Shown here in pieces: positions 13,217 to 14,307 of a stretch of 14,307 bases of DNA (positions are counted from its first letter, which is position 1; each line of letters begins with the position of its first letter). Location of the stretch: the NCBI GenBank assembly GCA_964405775.1, contig CAYOPG010000057.1:1-14307 (forward strand). The letters run 5' to 3'. Source of the DNA: JAAZFF01 sp964405775 (GTDB lineage Bacteria; Verrucomicrobiota; Kiritimatiellia; RFP12; UBA3636). The position numbers and the translations under genes were made by a program. A model generated the notes under the pieces. That model saw only the letters and a program-made list of their open reading frames with translations, did no database searches and had not been told where the DNA came from.

Positions 13217-14259
13217 TATACTTGGACTCATTCTCATCGGAATTTCCAGTCTGACTTCAGCGGCCACCATATATGTGGACGCCGCCGCAACTGGAGCAAA
13301 CAACGGCACTTCGTGGGCGGACGCCTACACCACCATACAGGCGGCGGTGGACAGCGCAGCGTTCACCGCCACATCCGACGCGACGATCCTTGTGGCGGAC
13401 GGCGTGTACGGCGAAATGGTAACTCTCGCATCTGACAACGGAGGCGTCGATGGCGCCCCCAACCAGATCAAGGCGAACAACCCCGGAATGGTGGAGATCA
13501 ACGGCGGGGTGTCCGGGCGAACGGAATAAAAATCGCAGGCGCATCATACGTTGTGCTCGATGGGCTTGTGATACGAGATGCTACCGGAAGCGGCATACAG
13601 CTCGAAACCGCCGCGAACTGCGCGCTGAGCAATTTGATGGTGACAGCCAGCGCCACGGGAATTACAGTCAAGGACTCCCCCTGGCTCAATGTCGGGCACT
13701 CCAGCTTCAGCGGCAACACCGGCAACGGCTTGCTGATGGAGCGCTCCAACGACTGCCGGTTCGATTACGTCGACATCAACCGCAACAACAACGGAATAGG
13801 CGGTTCCGAAAGTGCACGAATTTGCGCACCCGCTTCACCCATTGCGTCATTGCTCGAAACACCTACGACGGTTTCGCGGTGCCGATGAACGTGTTCAAAG
13901 ACTCCGTCTGGGACCACTGCTCTCTGGTGGCCAACCGCCGCTACGCATTCAGTTGGAATCACAACAACAACAATATTCGCGTCACAAATTCGATTGTGGC
14001 CTACAACGGCCTTTCGGTGGCAACGGGCAACAGCGACAACTTCAGGATTGGCGGCTCGCTCGCCTAGGGCAATGGCTTGTTAGGGACGCGCTTCGTCACC
14101 GCAGGAGACATGGTCTACGGCCCTCCCGCATTTGTAAGTCTGGCCAGCGACGACTACCGTATTTATTCTGATTCGGCGGCCTTCTCCGCCGCCGAGGACG
14201 GCACCAACCTCGGCGCAGACCGCGGGGTTGTGGCGCTGCCTGCGGCGGCCACTACTTAG
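13200..14259 (+). pseudogene. Secreted right-handed parallel beta-helix (pectate-lyase-like) protein, broken by two frameshifts and a stop
   Basis: The start at ATG 13200 is well supported by GGAG (13191-13194), and a signal peptide MKTKISILGLILIGISSLTSA leads into ATIYVDAAATGANNGTSW, the typical opening of secreted beta-helix proteins. The first frame stops at 13527-13529. Homologous sequence (NGIKIAGASYVVLDGLVIRD) continues in another frame from about 13517, as expected for one lost base in the GGG at 13515-13517. Beta-helix turns such as TGNGLLMERSNDC follow. The frame changes again, by the same -1 sense, near 13810-13820 into CTNLRTRFTHCVIARN and DHCSLVANRRYAF. A TAG at 14065-14067 interrupts this frame, which then runs on in frame through the family-typical NLGADRGVV ending to a TAG at 14257-14259. 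Restored length would be about 350 aa. It is either a decayed gene or error-rich sequence near a contig end. Confidence 0.8.
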
Positions 14260-14267
14260 TCGACCAT

Positions 14268-14285
14268 GCAAAAGCCGCATTTTGC
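14268..14285. repeat. Hairpin downstream of the beta-helix pseudogene
   Basis: GCAAAA (14268-14273) pairs perfectly with TTTTGC (14280-14285) around a 6-nt loop, 8 nt after the final stop. There is no following T-tract, so it is at best a weak 3' structure. Confidence 0.25.
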
Positions 14286-14307
14286 GCAAAGTGATTCCAT
14301 CCGACTT

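Noticed and set aside
14229..14251. A fifth GTGGC...GCCAC dyad
   Set aside because: The interior is 13 nt, not 14, and the sequence is a GC-rich Ala/Leu/Pro coding stretch, so it was not counted.

Overview
The window (about 14.3 kb, moderately GC-rich) looks like bacterial chromosome. The exported GH67/DUF4838-type enzyme, the HexD-like GH20, the secreted beta-helix protein and the Na/Pi transporter together suggest a carbohydrate-degrading member of the PVC superphylum (Kiritimatiellota/Lentisphaerota type). That placement is an inference from gene content; there is no rRNA or other taxonomic marker here. I see no CRISPR array, insertion sequence, integrase or phage gene.

Layout. Positions 1-49 hold nothing I can identify. 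A class II tRNA-Ser(UGA) with encoded CCA lies on the minus strand (50-137), with a promoter candidate at 170-199. Diverging from it is a plus-strand promoter candidate (211-239), a leader with two adjacent hairpins (290-333) and a T-tract, and a 29-codon gene (385-474). That gene encodes a bS22/mS38-like (AURKAIP1/COX24) ribosomal microprotein and is easily missed because of its size and GTG start. It heads a run of co-directional genes: an exported TPR protein (487-2025), a GT4-type glycosyltransferase (2053-3126) and a cytoplasmic GH20 hexosaminidase-like enzyme (3170-4687). A 98-bp gap carrying a perfect dyad (4736-4755) separates these from an exported DUF4838/GH67-like protein with a C-terminal galactose-binding-like domain (4792-7140), a putative transglutaminase-fold lipoprotein (7147-8172), an unassigned glycosidase-like protein without a signal peptide (8176-9858) and hemW (9855-10946), which is coupled by a GTGA overlap.

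On the minus strand, a Na/Pi cotransporter with a C-terminal PhoU-like domain (10943-12610) ends tail-to-tail with hemW, with a 4-bp overlap. Its promoter candidate is at 12661-12690. The 12611-13199 interval holds no firmly supported gene. It contains inverted repeats, a plus-strand promoter candidate with a structured leader, and a small ORF with a signal-peptide-like start. The window ends with a secreted parallel beta-helix gene broken by two -1 frameshifts and one in-frame TAG (13200-14259).

How the genes may work together (inference). 3170-9858 reads as a small glycan-processing cassette. The exported DUF4838 protein and the TGase-like lipoprotein would act outside the cytoplasm on a glycan or glycopeptide. 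The GH20 and the 8176-9858 protein, which lack signal peptides, would act inside on the imported fragments. No transporter, SusC/D pair, sulfatase or dedicated regulator is visible. The most unusual sequence-level signal is a 24-bp dyad, GTGGC-N14-GCCAC, present four times: once at the TGase-like signal peptide and three times in hemW.
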